A stretch of 64,000 nt of DNA, taken from contig JAULBX010014981.1 of assembly GCA_032358255.1 (NCBI GenBank), positions 29,612-93,611 on the forward strand, given 5' to 3'. A model generated the notes under the pieces. It was not told the DNA's origin. It was given only the letters and a program-made list of their open reading frames with translations, and ran no database searches. The translations under genes and the position numbers were made by a program. Below, piece after piece: positions 44,999 through 54,259 of the stretch. How positions within the stretch are numbered: the first letter of the stretch is position 1; each line of letters starts with the position of its first letter. The DNA is from Heterotrichella gracilis (taxonomy: Eukaryota; Sar; Xanthophyceae; Tribonematales; Xanthonemataceae).

Positions 44999-45025
44999 TA
45001 ATTTACTTAACAAAAAACTGCAGTA

Positions 45026-45850
45026 ATGAGGCAACCAATCCAATTTATTCTTGTTTTATTACTTACGGGAAGTGTTCTGGTAAGCGAGGGTCAGAAAAAA
45101 AATGACTCGCTTTTTAAACCCCATTTTTACGCATATGTTGGGGGCTTTGCTCCAAATGTGACGACCTCGATCCGATTCGATTCAAAAACAGCTAAGATTG
45201 GTACTATCTTATCCTTAGAAGAAAATCTGGATTTTGAGGATCAGCCAAAATTATTTCGGGCCGATGTAACAGGCCGAACCGGCAAGCGATCTGTCTTTGC
45301 GCTTACTTATCTTTCCATCAATCGAAATAAAAGTTTTACTCTGGATAAGGACATTCGGTTTATGGACACCACTTTTGAAACAGGGGCGTCCGCCAATTTA
45401 TATTTTAATACCAATTACTGGGCCTTTTCGTACCGTTATTCCATTTTCGCAAAACAAAACTGGAGTGCAGGACTTTCTTTGGGAGCCCGTTTTTTAACCA
45501 TTAAAACCGGTATAACGGCCTCCAGTTTGAGGCTAGGTAATTACAACGCCAATTCTGAATTAGTAGTGCCTGCCCCTTTAATAGGCATACATGGCTCTGC
45601 CTATTTGTTACCGCGCTTTCAGTTCAGATATACCTGGGAATATTTAAAATTAAATATAGAAGGAATTGATATTTATGTCTTCGATAATAATCTGGGTTTA
45701 GAATACTATCTGTTGAAGAATGTGGGACTTGGAGTAAGTTATTCCAATGTGGCTTTTATTGTAAGAGATGTGCCTTTTAGCGAAGAATTTACCGGAGAAA
45801 TAAAATACAGCTGGTACGGCTTTTCGATGTATGTAGCAGCGAGGTTTTAA
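45026..45850 (+). CDS. Outer-membrane beta-barrel protein, unknown
   Basis: The signal peptide ends in VSEGQ near residue 23. The 274-residue protein continues as barrel strands (HFYAYVGGFAPNVTTSIRF, AFSYRYSIFAKQNWSAGLSLGARF, NLGLEYYLLKNVGLGVSYSN) and ends FSMYVAARF, a normal aromatic end for Bam recognition. The region around 30-60 contains an extended polar strand pair. I do not recognise the family. It converges on the efflux operon with the composite repeat element between them. Confidence 0.72.
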   Translation: MRQPIQFILVLLLTGSVLVSEGQKKNDSLFKPHFYAYVGGFAPNVTTSIRFDSKTAKIGTILSLEENLDFEDQPKLFRADVTGRTGKRSVFALTYLSINRNKSFTLDKDIRFMDTTFETGASANLYFNTNYWAFSYRYSIFAKQNWSAGLSLGARFLTIKTGITASSLRLGNYNANSELVVPAPLIGIHGSAYLLPRFQFRYTWEYLKLNIEGIDIYVFDNNLGLEYYLLKNVGLGVSYSNVAFIVRDVPFSEEFTGEIKYSWYGFSMYVAARF

Positions 45851-45934
45851 AACAAACCCTAACAATTAAATAGTCAACCCTCAAAAAGTAATTTTTTAAT
45901 GTTTTATAAGCGTTTAGTAGGACGGGTATTGCCT

Positions 45935-46108
45935 TTTTGAACTTTTGAAGAGATAGCTGCAGACCAGGCTAGGCGGCTTGTGTTTGAGCGTTTAGAAGAG
46001 AAGCCTGGGATGACAGCGGTTTTACTTTCGCTGCCTCTTCCTCGCGAAAGTAAAAATCTCCTACAAAAGTTCAAAAGCGTTTTGGTTACTTTTGCGCGCC
46101 AAAAGTAA
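45935..46108. repeat. Composite three-hairpin intergenic element
   Basis: Between two convergent genes lie three perfect inverted repeats. The outer pair is TTTTGAACTTTTG (45935-45947) with CAAAAGTTCAAAA (46064-46076). Nested in it, TTTTACTTTCGC (46020-46031) pairs with GCGAAAGTAAAA (46044-46055) over a 12-base loop. Directly after, TTACTTTTG (46086-46094) pairs with CAAAAGTAA (46100-46108) over CGCGC. The element does not encode a credible protein. It resembles interspersed repeats often seen between genes in Bacteroidota genomes (from memory). It could also end transcription in both directions. Confidence 0.8.
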
Positions 46109-46234
46109 TAAAAGAAATACCGAGATTTTAGAATTTTCCCTTCTTTACTCTTAGTATATTGCCAATTAAATCTATCTTCTACAATTAACACGACTGTGTT
46201 GTAGACTTTTTGAGGCTCGACTAAATAAAGGTTC

Positions 46235-47593
46235 TTACCATCCACCTCCTAAAGCTCTATACAATTTAATATAAGAGGAAAGTTGTTGTCCTTTGATACT
46301 TGAGGCGGCTAATTCAGCATCCAAGGCATAACTTTCAGAGATCAGCACTTCTAAATAGCCGGCATAACCATTTCGGTATCTTTCTTTTGACAGAAATAAA
46401 GATTTAGTAGCCACCTCAGCCTGGTGTTTTCGGGCTTCGTATTCTGCATTGTATGTTTCAATTGACACCAATGAACTTTCCACCTCCCCTAGAGCCGAAA
46501 TATAAACTCTCATGTATTGATTGGCGGCAATCTCTGCCTCTTTTTTCTGAATATCTACTCTTCGTTTATTTTTTCCAAAATAAAAAATAGGTCCAAATAA
46601 ATTAGCAGTAGCTCTGCTTACTATTGCTGTAGGAGAAAGAAAATTAGTAAGATCTGAGCTGGCCAATCCTAACATGCCGGTAATGCTAAAAGTTGGAAAT
46701 CGTTCAGCCTGAGCAATACCAATGCGATGCACTTCCGATTGAAACAAGTACTCCGCTTGTTTAATGTCCGGTCGTTTTTCAATCAAGGTAGAGGGTAAAC
46801 CTGCCGGTATCACCGGAATATCCTTGTGTTCAATATTCTCAAAACCTCGAGGAATTCCTTGCGGGATCTGTCCCAATAAAATATTAATACTTCTTTCTGT
46901 AATATTCAATTGTCGTTGAATGCTATTCACTGTAGCTATCGCGATGAATAATTGCTGATCGGCTTGCAACTGATCTATTTCCGATACATCACCGCCTTTA
47001 AATCGTGAACTGATCAGATCAAAATATTCCTTACGGCTCTCAACCATCCGCTTTGCAATCACCAATCGGTTATCGAGATCGCGCATCAAAAAATAATTGC
47101 TTGCCACATCGCTGATCAAAGTGGTGAGCACTGTTTTTAATCCTTCTTCACTGGCAAGCATTTGTGTGTAAGCTGATTTACGGGAACGGCGAAGTTTTCC
47201 CCAAAAATCAATCTCCCAGGAGGCAATTCCCATGGCTGTAAATTCATTGGCAGTAGGATCATTATTTTGTGCCCTTGCTAAATAACTGAAACTTGGTAAC
47301 AGATCAGAAGTGGTATTGCCATAAAACGCTCTTGATTGCTGAATGCGCAAAGCAGCATTGTTCAAATCATAATTGTTTTTGATAGCCTGCTGAATGAGAT
47401 TATTTAATACAGAATCTTTAAAAATATTAAACCATTTTAAATTGGTAATGGTATCAGCTGTATTGATAAATGTTTCTTCCACCATCCACTTATCAGCCAC
47501 TTTCATGCTGGAAGGTCTGCTGTATTTAGGTCCCAGCATGCATGAGTTGACTGAAAGAAGCAACATAAAAAGGATATAACTTAGCTTTCTCAT
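46235..47593 (-). CDS. RND efflux outer-membrane factor (TolC/OprM, NodT family)
   Basis: This 452-residue lipoprotein has the lipobox LSVNSC (Cys near 18) and the family start GPKYSRP. Paired outer-membrane efflux domains follow: long helices (NNLIQQAIKNNYDLNNAALRIQQSRA) and short barrel strands, with the duplicated structure of trimeric TolC-like channels. It ends LIKLYRALGGGW-like (YIKLYRALGGGW), typical of the family. Its ATG overlaps the RND pump stop by four bases (47590-47593). It should complete a tripartite drug or metabolite exporter. Confidence 0.95.
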   Translation of the reverse strand: MRKLSYILFMLLLSVNSCMLGPKYSRPSSMKVADKWMVEETFINTADTITNLKWFNIFKDSVLNNLIQQAIKNNYDLNNAALRIQQSRAFYGNTTSDLLPSFSYLARAQNNDPTANEFTAMGIASWEIDFWGKLRRSRKSAYTQMLASEEGLKTVLTTLISDVASNYFLMRDLDNRLVIAKRMVESRKEYFDLISSRFKGGDVSEIDQLQADQQLFIAIATVNSIQRQLNITERSINILLGQIPQGIPRGFENIEHKDIPVIPAGLPSTLIEKRPDIKQAEYLFQSEVHRIGIAQAERFPTFSITGMLGLASSDLTNFLSPTAIVSRATANLFGPIFYFGKNKRRVDIQKKEAEIAANQYMRVYISALGEVESSLVSIETYNAEYEARKHQAEVATKSLFLSKERYRNGYAGYLEVLISESYALDAELAASSIKGQQLSSYIKLYRALGGGW

Positions 47594-50500
47594 GACTTGG
47601 TATCTTCGCTGCTTGGTTTATCTGACTGATTTGTTAGCTCAAGCTTGGTCTCTTTTTTCTTTCCTATACTTTCGATCATCACAAATAATCCGGGCACCAA
47701 CAATACTCCCAAAACGGTTGCCACTACCATTCCACTAAACACCGTCATACCCATCACAATACGTGCCTGCGAGCCGGCACCGGTTGCGGTAAGCAAAGGC
47801 ACTACTCCTAAAATAAAAGCAAAGGCTGTCATTAAAATAGGACGAAAACGTAATTTAGCGGCCGTCATGGCTGCTTCCAAAAGTGGTGTTCCCTTTTCAT
47901 AACTTTCTTTGGCAAACTCCACAATTAAAATGGCATTCTTCGCAGCCAAACCTATCAACATCACAAATCCAATTTGAGCAAACACATTGTTGACATAGGC
48001 ATCATTTGAAAAACGGGCCAAGACCAGTCCCGCAAATCCTCCCAGCAGTACAAAAGGAGTTCCCAACAAAACACTGAAGGGTAATTTCCAACTTTCATAT
48101 TGAGCCGCTAAAATTAAAAACACAAACACCAAGGCCATGATAAATACACTGGAACCACCCGGTGAATTTCTTTCCTGGTAGGAAAGATTGATGTAGGAGT
48201 AACCCATATCAGCCGGCAATACTTCTGCGGCAACGGCTTCCAAAGCATCTAATGCTTGTGCGCTGCTATATCCATCATTTGGAGAGCCTCCAATTTCAGC
48301 CGCTCTGAATAAATTTAATCTATTTGTAAAATCGGGTGCCATGATCTTTGAGGCCGTTACCAATGTGGATATTGGCAGCATGTCGCCCTGACTATTTTTA
48401 ACATATATATGATTCAAGGCTTCCGGACTTAATCTGCTTGCTGCCTCTGCCTGCACAAATACTTTGTATTGTCGCCCAAAGCGGTTAAAATCATTCACAT
48501 AACTTGAACCAAGCATCGACCCTAAAGCCTCCGTCACTTTACTTACCGGCACACCCAGTTTCATGGCTTTATCTGCATCAATCTCCAGTTTTACCTGTGG
48601 AGTTACCGCACTAAATGTAGTATAAATACGTTTAATTTCAGGACGTTGACGAGCAGCCTCTAAAAACCGCTGTGTCTGCTCAGCCAGATAGATTGCTGAG
48701 TTTCCTCCTTTGTCTTGTAACATCATACTAAATCCGGCCGAGTTACCCAAGCCGGTGATAGCAGGAGGACCAAACGCAGCAACACTGGCTTTAGTAATTG
48801 TCATCGACAGTTTTTTGTTCAAACGATCCACAATTTGTTTGGCAGTTTCTGTTCTTTCTTCCCAGGGTTTTAACGAAACAAATATACAGGCATTGTTCGG
48901 TTGGTAGGAAGCCGTTAGCATGTTGTATCCGTTAATGGTGGTATATGAAAGAAAAGACTCTTCCTCTGAAAGCATTTTTTCAATGGCTCTTGTTACCTCA
49001 TCCGTGCGTTGAATGGAAGAAGCCGGAGGCAAGGTGGTATTGATCAGAAAAAATCCCTGATCTTCTTCAGGAATAAAACCGGTTGGTAATTTAAAACCCA
49101 ACAAACCAACAATCACCAACACAATAGAAAGAATAGAGACAACTCTGAAACTTTTTCGCGCAAAAAAACCGGCACCTTTTAAATAACCACCTGTTACCTT
49201 TTCAAAAATTTTATTAAAGCCATTGAAGAATTTGGCAAGCCAGCCCTTTTGTTCACTCATGGGTGGTGTTGCTTTTAAGATGATGGCGCAGAGCGCAGGA
49301 CTAAGCGACAAGGCACTGAATGCTGAAAACGCCACCGATACCGCAATGGTAATGGCGAATTGCTGATAAAATCGTCCGGTAATGCCGGGCGTCATGGCCA
49401 CCGGCACAAACACCGCAATTAAAATTAAGGCGATGGCAATTACCGGTCCGGAAACTTCGCGCATAGCCTGCAAGGTAGCTTCTCGAGGACTCTTACCGTG
49501 TTCAATGTGGTGAATCACCGCTTCAACCACCACAATGGCATCGTCGACGACAATACCAATGGCCAGAACTAATCCCAATAAAGAAAGTGTGTTGATTGAA
49601 AATCCTAACAAAGGAAATACAGCGAGCGTTCCTATGAGTGAAACCGGAACTGTAATTAAGGGTATGAGTGTGGCTCTCCAATTTTGAAGAAAAATAAACA
49701 CCACCAGGATCACCAGAATAATGGCTTCAAATAAGGTATGCAAAATATCTTCTACTCCGGCCGTAATGGCCAGGGTTGTATCCAATGATTCCTGGTATTC
49801 GATGTCTTGCGGAAATTTTTCGGATAATTCTTTCATCACACGTTTAGCCTCAGTGGCAACTTCTAAGGCGTTACTTCCCGGCATCTGGAAAATAGAAATA
49901 ACGGCACTTGCCGAACCGTTTCTTCGGGAAGTAGAGCTGTAATTTTCTGTACCTAATTCTAATCGGGCGATATCTGACAACAATACCTGTGATCCGTCAT
50001 TTTTACTTCGAACCACAATGTTTTCAAATTCTTTTTCGGTCACTAAGCGTTCTTGCAGATTGATGCCATAGGTAAATTCAGTTCCCAAAGGAGCCGGCTC
50101 TGCGCCAAACTTGCCACCGGGTTTAATCATATTTTGATCATTCAAAGCTTTGGTCACTTCATCCACTGAAATTCCGAGTTTACTCATCTTTTCAGGTTTT
50201 AACCACACCCGCATGGAATAATCACTTCCTCCAAATAAAGCCGCTTCACCAACACCCTTAATACGCGCCAATGCATCAATCAAATTAATGTTGGCATAAT
50301 TATTTAAAAACTTGGCGTCATACTTAGGATTTTTAGATGTTACCGTAAACAATAACATGGGAAAGGACAATGATTTTTTTACTGTGATACCCTGGTTTTT
50401 GACACTCTGAGGCATAAAAGGCTCTGATTGTTTTTGCCGGTTTTGCGTGAGCATATTCGCATTATCAAGATTGGTACCAACTTCAAAGGTGACCTCAATA

Positions 50501-50766
50501 GTTAAAGCTCCATCAGAGGTGTTAATGGATTTGATGTAAAGCATGTTCTCCACACCATTTACTTTTTGTTCAATAGGCGTGGCAACGGCTTGTTCAACGT
50601 TTAAGGCATTGGCACCGGTAAAACTGGTGGTGATTTTTACTACCGGAGGATTGATATCCGGATATTGCGAAATGGGTGTTTTCTGAAGCGCAAGCAAACC
50701 CAATAACACAATGATAATACTGATTACCATGGCAACAATTGGTCTTCTGACAAAAAATTCTCCCAT
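47590..50766 (-). CDS. RND efflux pump inner-membrane transporter (AcrB/HAE1 type)
   Basis: The ATG at 50766 (MGEFFVRRPIVAMV) is the family start, 4 bp after the adaptor stop; the frame extends upstream without need. The ~1058-residue protein has two transmembrane bundles and two large periplasmic loops. The proton-relay aspartates are in GIVVDDAIVVVEAV (near 405) and the matching lysine in GLAAKNAILIVEF. Both signature segments and the length match AcrB/MexB. It exports hydrophobic compounds using the proton gradient. Substrate range cannot be deduced. Adaptor and outer-membrane genes flank it in one operon. Confidence 0.97.
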   Translation of the reverse strand: MGEFFVRRPIVAMVISIIIVLLGLLALQKTPISQYPDINPPVVKITTSFTGANALNVEQAVATPIEQKVNGVENMLYIKSINTSDGALTIEVTFEVGTNLDNANMLTQNRQKQSEPFMPQSVKNQGITVKKSLSFPMLLFTVTSKNPKYDAKFLNNYANINLIDALARIKGVGEAALFGGSDYSMRVWLKPEKMSKLGISVDEVTKALNDQNMIKPGGKFGAEPAPLGTEFTYGINLQERLVTEKEFENIVVRSKNDGSQVLLSDIARLELGTENYSSTSRRNGSASAVISIFQMPGSNALEVATEAKRVMKELSEKFPQDIEYQESLDTTLAITAGVEDILHTLFEAIILVILVVFIFLQNWRATLIPLITVPVSLIGTLAVFPLLGFSINTLSLLGLVLAIGIVVDDAIVVVEAVIHHIEHGKSPREATLQAMREVSGPVIAIALILIAVFVPVAMTPGITGRFYQQFAITIAVSVAFSAFSALSLSPALCAIILKATPPMSEQKGWLAKFFNGFNKIFEKVTGGYLKGAGFFARKSFRVVSILSIVLVIVGLLGFKLPTGFIPEEDQGFFLINTTLPPASSIQRTDEVTRAIEKMLSEEESFLSYTTINGYNMLTASYQPNNACIFVSLKPWEERTETAKQIVDRLNKKLSMTITKASVAAFGPPAITGLGNSAGFSMMLQDKGGNSAIYLAEQTQRFLEAARQRPEIKRIYTTFSAVTPQVKLEIDADKAMKLGVPVSKVTEALGSMLGSSYVNDFNRFGRQYKVFVQAEAASRLSPEALNHIYVKNSQGDMLPISTLVTASKIMAPDFTNRLNLFRAAEIGGSPNDGYSSAQALDALEAVAAEVLPADMGYSYINLSYQERNSPGGSSVFIMALVFVFLILAAQYESWKLPFSVLLGTPFVLLGGFAGLVLARFSNDAYVNNVFAQIGFVMLIGLAAKNAILIVEFAKESYEKGTPLLEAAMTAAKLRFRPILMTAFAFILGVVPLLTATGAGSQARIVMGMTVFSGMVVATVLGVLLVPGLFVMIESIGKKKETKLELTNQSDKPSSEDTKS

Positions 50767-50770
50767 AATT

Positions 50771-51919
50771 TTATTTTGCAGAAAGGTTTTGGCCGGCAGA
50801 TTGAGGCTTCCAGTCAATCAATTTGGTTTTAATGAGGCTTCCGTTTTTCACTAAGGTAGTACCACCTAAAGCGATTTTTTCGCCGACCTCTACTCCATTT
50901 AAAATGACATAAGCATCTTTATAAGACGAACCAGGCTGAACAATTTTAACACTGACCTTATTGCTGTCGTTCACTGAATACACTTTGTAAATACCTTGAA
51001 TTTCGGTAACAGCTCGCTGTGGCACCAGAAGTGCTTGTTTTTCGACATGAGTGATGAGTCTTGCTTTTACAAATTGTCCGGGACGAAGATCTCGGTTGGG
51101 GTTCTCAAATCCGGCTTCAATGGTAATAGCTCCGGTAGAAGGATCTATTTCGCGATCGGTAAAATTAATTTTACCCTTAAGCGGATATTCTGAATTATCG
51201 GAAAGGATCAATCGAATGGTATTAATGGCTTTTACCAGTTCTGAACTGTCGGCCTGTAATTCGCGTTTAATTCTGAGATACTCTTGTTCACTGATGGTAA
51301 AACGAACACGGATACTTTTTAGTTCTGATATAGTATTGAGTTTGGTATTTGAACCTTGTGTCACAAAGTCACCGACCCTCACTTTTGAAATACCGATCAA
51401 TCCGCTTATTGGTGCTTCCACACGGCAATACCCCAATTCAATTTGTGCGTTTCGCAAACTTGCCTCTGCCGATTGTAATTTCCCTTTAGCCGCTTCGTAA
51501 TGCGCTTTAGCCGATATTAATTCACGCTGGCTAACGGCATTTATTTTTGCCAGGGGTTCCATCATATCCAAATCGGCTTTTGTTTTTACTAAATAGGTTT
51601 GAGCCTCTGCCAAAGCCCCGGAAGCAACATCCACTTTATTTTGATAAGGCAGAGGATCAATGGTGTATAATAATTCACCTTCTTTAATGATGCTGCCTTC
51701 CTTAAAATTTATGCTTTGAACCAAACCGGTAACCCTTGGGGCAATATCAATATCTGATTCACCAAAGGTTTGACCTGTATATTCTGATTCAATGTAAACA
51801 TCTTCTTGCACCACTTTTGATACTTCCAGTTCAATGGGTGGAGCTACCTTCACTTCTTTTTCAGAGCAGGAAATTATCCAAAGACAAAAGAAGAGAACAA
51901 TCGCAAGTTTGTTTTTCAT
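50771..51919 (-). CDS. RND efflux periplasmic adaptor (AcrA type)
   Basis: An ATG at 51919 gives a lipoprotein signal (lipobox WIISC, Cys near 18); the frame continues to 51994 but the extra residues do not fit. The 382-residue protein has the lipoyl-like halves around a helical hairpin (VASGALAEAQTYLVKTKADLDM to LRNAQIELGYCRVEAPISG), then barrel and membrane-proximal domains with GQFVKARL. It links the inner-membrane pump to the outer-membrane channel. It heads the three-gene operon, with promoter TTG-N18-TATCTTTG at 51981-51953. Confidence 0.95.
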   Translation of the reverse strand: MKNKLAIVLFFCLWIISCSEKEVKVAPPIELEVSKVVQEDVYIESEYTGQTFGESDIDIAPRVTGLVQSINFKEGSIIKEGELLYTIDPLPYQNKVDVASGALAEAQTYLVKTKADLDMMEPLAKINAVSQRELISAKAHYEAAKGKLQSAEASLRNAQIELGYCRVEAPISGLIGISKVRVGDFVTQGSNTKLNTISELKSIRVRFTISEQEYLRIKRELQADSSELVKAINTIRLILSDNSEYPLKGKINFTDREIDPSTGAITIEAGFENPNRDLRPGQFVKARLITHVEKQALLVPQRAVTEIQGIYKVYSVNDSNKVSVKIVQPGSSYKDAYVILNGVEVGEKIALGGTTLVKNGSLIKTKLIDWKPQSAGQNLSAK

Positions 51920-51952
51920 AAGATCTGAAGTTAATAAGCTTGGTTTATTATT

Positions 51953-51981
51953 CAAAGATACTATTTTGCATATCAACTCAA
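51953..51981 (-). promoter_or_regulatory. Promoter TTG-N18-TATCTTTG for the RND efflux operon
   Basis: Minus-strand TATCTTTG (51960-51953) is a full match to TAnnTTTG, with TTG at 51981-51979 18 bp upstream. The ATG of the adaptor follows at 51919, leaving a leader of about 27 bases. No repressor gene or operator dyad is adjacent. Confidence 0.6.
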
Positions 51982-52070
51982 TGATAAATGACAAATATCA
52001 TTTTAAAGAATCTGCAAAAGATAAACGTAAAAATAAAAAACGGTTTTTTTAATTTAATTAAGGCCAATGG

Positions 52071-52712
52071 CTAGTTTCTATTGGAAAACTTGCCCACCAT
52101 GACTGCCATAATAATGGCAATGTATAACTGACCACAAACGGCCATTACCGCTGCCAGATCCTTAGCTGCGGGAGTGAAAGGAAGAACATCGCCATAACCG
52201 GTAGTGGTAAGTGTAATGATCGAAAAATAAATCATGTCTCCTGCCACAAATATATTTTGATTTGAAATAAAGGAGGCAGGAAAGTGTTTGTTAAGAAAAA
52301 AAGCAAAACTGGCAAATGCAATGGTCATTAATAAAAACCCATTCACCGCTTCAAATAAATTATTTAAAAACACCTGCTTAAGATGTATAATGCGGTGCAC
52401 ATTAGAACCTACCATCCAAAACAAAAACAGATTTGTAGTAAATTCAGTGATGTATTCTAAGATCAGATTTTCAGAAACCTTTGCTATCCAACCAATGATG
52501 AGGATGAAAAAACCAATGACTAAAATGCGAACACTCACTTTTTCGAGGCTCACCAATGCAAAAATAATGATCAAACTAATCAAAGTACGGATCAAGAACG
52601 TTGGGGGTTTTTGCATTAGCGGCAATCCAAATAAAAAAACACAACACAACACAAAAATGAGTTGCTGTGAATACGGTTTTGTGCCATTTATTTTTTCAAG
52701 GTATTTTTTCAT
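52071..52712 (-). CDS. Potassium-channel-family membrane protein (TTTGYGD filter)
   Basis: The 213-residue protein has about four N-terminal hydrophobic segments (20-110), then two helices flanking a pore loop with the K+-selectivity filter TTTGYGD at 169-175, giving six in all. It ends just after the last helix, without an RCK or cyclic-nucleotide domain and without a charged S4. It is a simple ungated-looking K+ channel of the ion-channel 2 family in the inner membrane. It lies 31 bp downstream of the DUF4239 gene and may be co-transcribed. Confidence 0.9.
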   Translation of the reverse strand: MKKYLEKINGTKPYSQQLIFVLCCVFLFGLPLMQKPPTFLIRTLISLIIIFALVSLEKVSVRILVIGFFILIIGWIAKVSENLILEYITEFTTNLFLFWMVGSNVHRIIHLKQVFLNNLFEAVNGFLLMTIAFASFAFFLNKHFPASFISNQNIFVAGDMIYFSIITLTTTGYGDVLPFTPAAKDLAAVMAVCGQLYIAIIMAVMVGKFSNRN

Positions 52713-52743
52713 CAGATCAGTCTGCCATACTGTATACCAAGGA

Positions 52744-53523
52744 TTACTTAAACTGTTCTCTCAGTTCAATGATTGCCATATTAGGCGTATCCAGTGTTAT
52801 GAATCCTCTTCTTGGACGATCTACATCCAAGGTAAAAAACACCACCACTGAAACCAGCAAACAAAAACCAACCTCTACCAGCCAATCTGTACTTCCTTTT
52901 ATAGATGATGCATAACCTATAAAAAAGGCATTAATGCAGGCTAATAATAAAAGCATCCAAACAATACTCTCAGGCACTTTTGCTAATTCTCCAAAATACC
53001 GGGTGGTTGTGATATCAATGAGTTCGTTCAATGCTGGCACCATTAAACGGGTAGCAAGATCGTGTGAATGATCAGCAGATAATGTGGTTGCTCGTTTCCA
53101 CAACTGATTGGCAATGGTATGACTGAGGCTGTCTGCTCTCAATACAGAGGCATTATCGACACCCGATTGATAATACAAAATACGCGCTTCCACATACTTT
53201 TGAAAATCCTTTCTGAATAATAGTCGTTCTTCAGGAGAATACAAATCGGCACGTAACAAAGCTGTTCCAATGGCATTGGCTTCTTCGATCACTACTGAGC
53301 GTCGTGTGTCATAACGACTACCCCCCATTCCAAAAGTAAAGGCCAACAAAAAAAACAATAAGCCCGAAAGATAATTGACACTTGAAATGTCCTTTTTTAA
53401 ACCAGACTCTTTAGATCGCCACTTCCCTACTTTGGAACCAATGTAAACAAAAAGCATCATGCTCAAAAAAAGAACAAAAGCTATCTCCAAGGAACTTGAC
53501 TTGTGTATAAGCGTGTCTTTCAT
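52744..53523 (-). CDS. DUF4239 (bestrophin-like) membrane protein
   Basis: The 259-residue protein has four hydrophobic segments: near 15-32, 50-64, 190-208 and 220-236. Between the second and third is the conserved DUF4239 region, with LLAFTFGMGGSRYDTRRSVVIEEANAIGTA as its hallmark (cited by position about 57-87), followed by a helical domain. Related bestrophin-like proteins have been suggested to be anion channels. The neighbour is a K+ channel gene, so a joint role in ion balance is possible (inference). A -7 box TAAGTTTG may lie at 53553-53546. Confidence 0.8.
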   Translation of the reverse strand: MKDTLIHKSSSLEIAFVLFLSMMLFVYIGSKVGKWRSKESGLKKDISSVNYLSGLLFFLLAFTFGMGGSRYDTRRSVVIEEANAIGTALLRADLYSPEERLLFRKDFQKYVEARILYYQSGVDNASVLRADSLSHTIANQLWKRATTLSADHSHDLATRLMVPALNELIDITTTRYFGELAKVPESIVWMLLLLACINAFFIGYASSIKGSTDWLVEVGFCLLVSVVVFFTLDVDRPRRGFITLDTPNMAIIELREQFK

Positions 53524-53567
53524 GTTTGGAATATAATCTAATAAGCAAACTTAATAATCATCCCTAA

Positions 53568-54050
53568 CTATTTCGCTGTTTTATCCAGCTCACCTATCAT
53601 CGGTAAACTGCTCTGCAATTCAGCCCGCATCATGGTTTGTAAATAAATATCCAATTGCATGAACTGTGCTGCCTTTATGGCTGTTACCGCCTTTTTAAAT
53701 TTTGCGTAATATTTGGACTGCAATTTATCAACGGCCAGATTATTTTTTAAAATGCTCATGGCGATCTGGTCCGCTTTTTCATTTGTTAAACTGCCAACAT
53801 TGTTGGTGTAATCTGAAATGGTGTTGATGCGCTCTGCGCCTAACTTTTTTGCCTCGCTTTGATATTCATCGTAAATGGGCCAAAACACAGTTGCTTCCGC
53901 TTCCGTAAACTTCATAAAATCTTTTACGATGTTACGTTTTTCAACTCCCCAAATAGCTTGAGCCAGTTCAACCTCATCTTTTGCCATTTGAGCAAAACAA
54001 TTTCCCATTCCCAAAATGGAAACAATTCCAAGAAGAATAATTTTTTTCAT
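53568..54050 (-). CDS. Helical exported protein, paralogue of the one at 41695
   Basis: The ATG at 54050 begins a signal peptide ending NCFAQ near 21; the frame extends to 54083 without support. The 160-residue protein is helical with FMKFTEAEATVFWPIYDEYQ near 46 and ends SLPMIGELDKTAK. These correspond block by block to the protein at 41695-42174. It is likely periplasmic. I cannot name a family. It is not in a clear operon; the genes around it on the same strand lie 44 bp downstream and 209 bp upstream. Confidence 0.7.
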   Translation of the reverse strand: MKKIILLGIVSILGMGNCFAQMAKDEVELAQAIWGVEKRNIVKDFMKFTEAEATVFWPIYDEYQSEAKKLGAERINTISDYTNNVGSLTNEKADQIAMSILKNNLAVDKLQSKYYAKFKKAVTAIKAAQFMQLDIYLQTMMRAELQSSLPMIGELDKTAK

Positions 54051-54259
54051 AGTGTTTGTTTTTAAGTAAGTTTTGAGATTCAAAAAACTTACCGGATTTA
54101 ATTAGTTTTTACAAATTTAATGGAATATTCGAATCTGTAAAAAAAGAGGAGAAAATACTCAATTATCACTTAAAAGAGTATTTCGAGCGTAGCATAAAGT
54201 TTACATACCGCCTTGTCATTTGTTTATGACTTCACAAAGTTTAAGCCGGGTTTATGATC

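Noticed and set aside
45904-46245. 113-codon minus-strand frame across the composite repeat
   Set aside because: It is formed by the inverted repeats, overlaps the start of the intergenic structure, and shows no domain or credible start.
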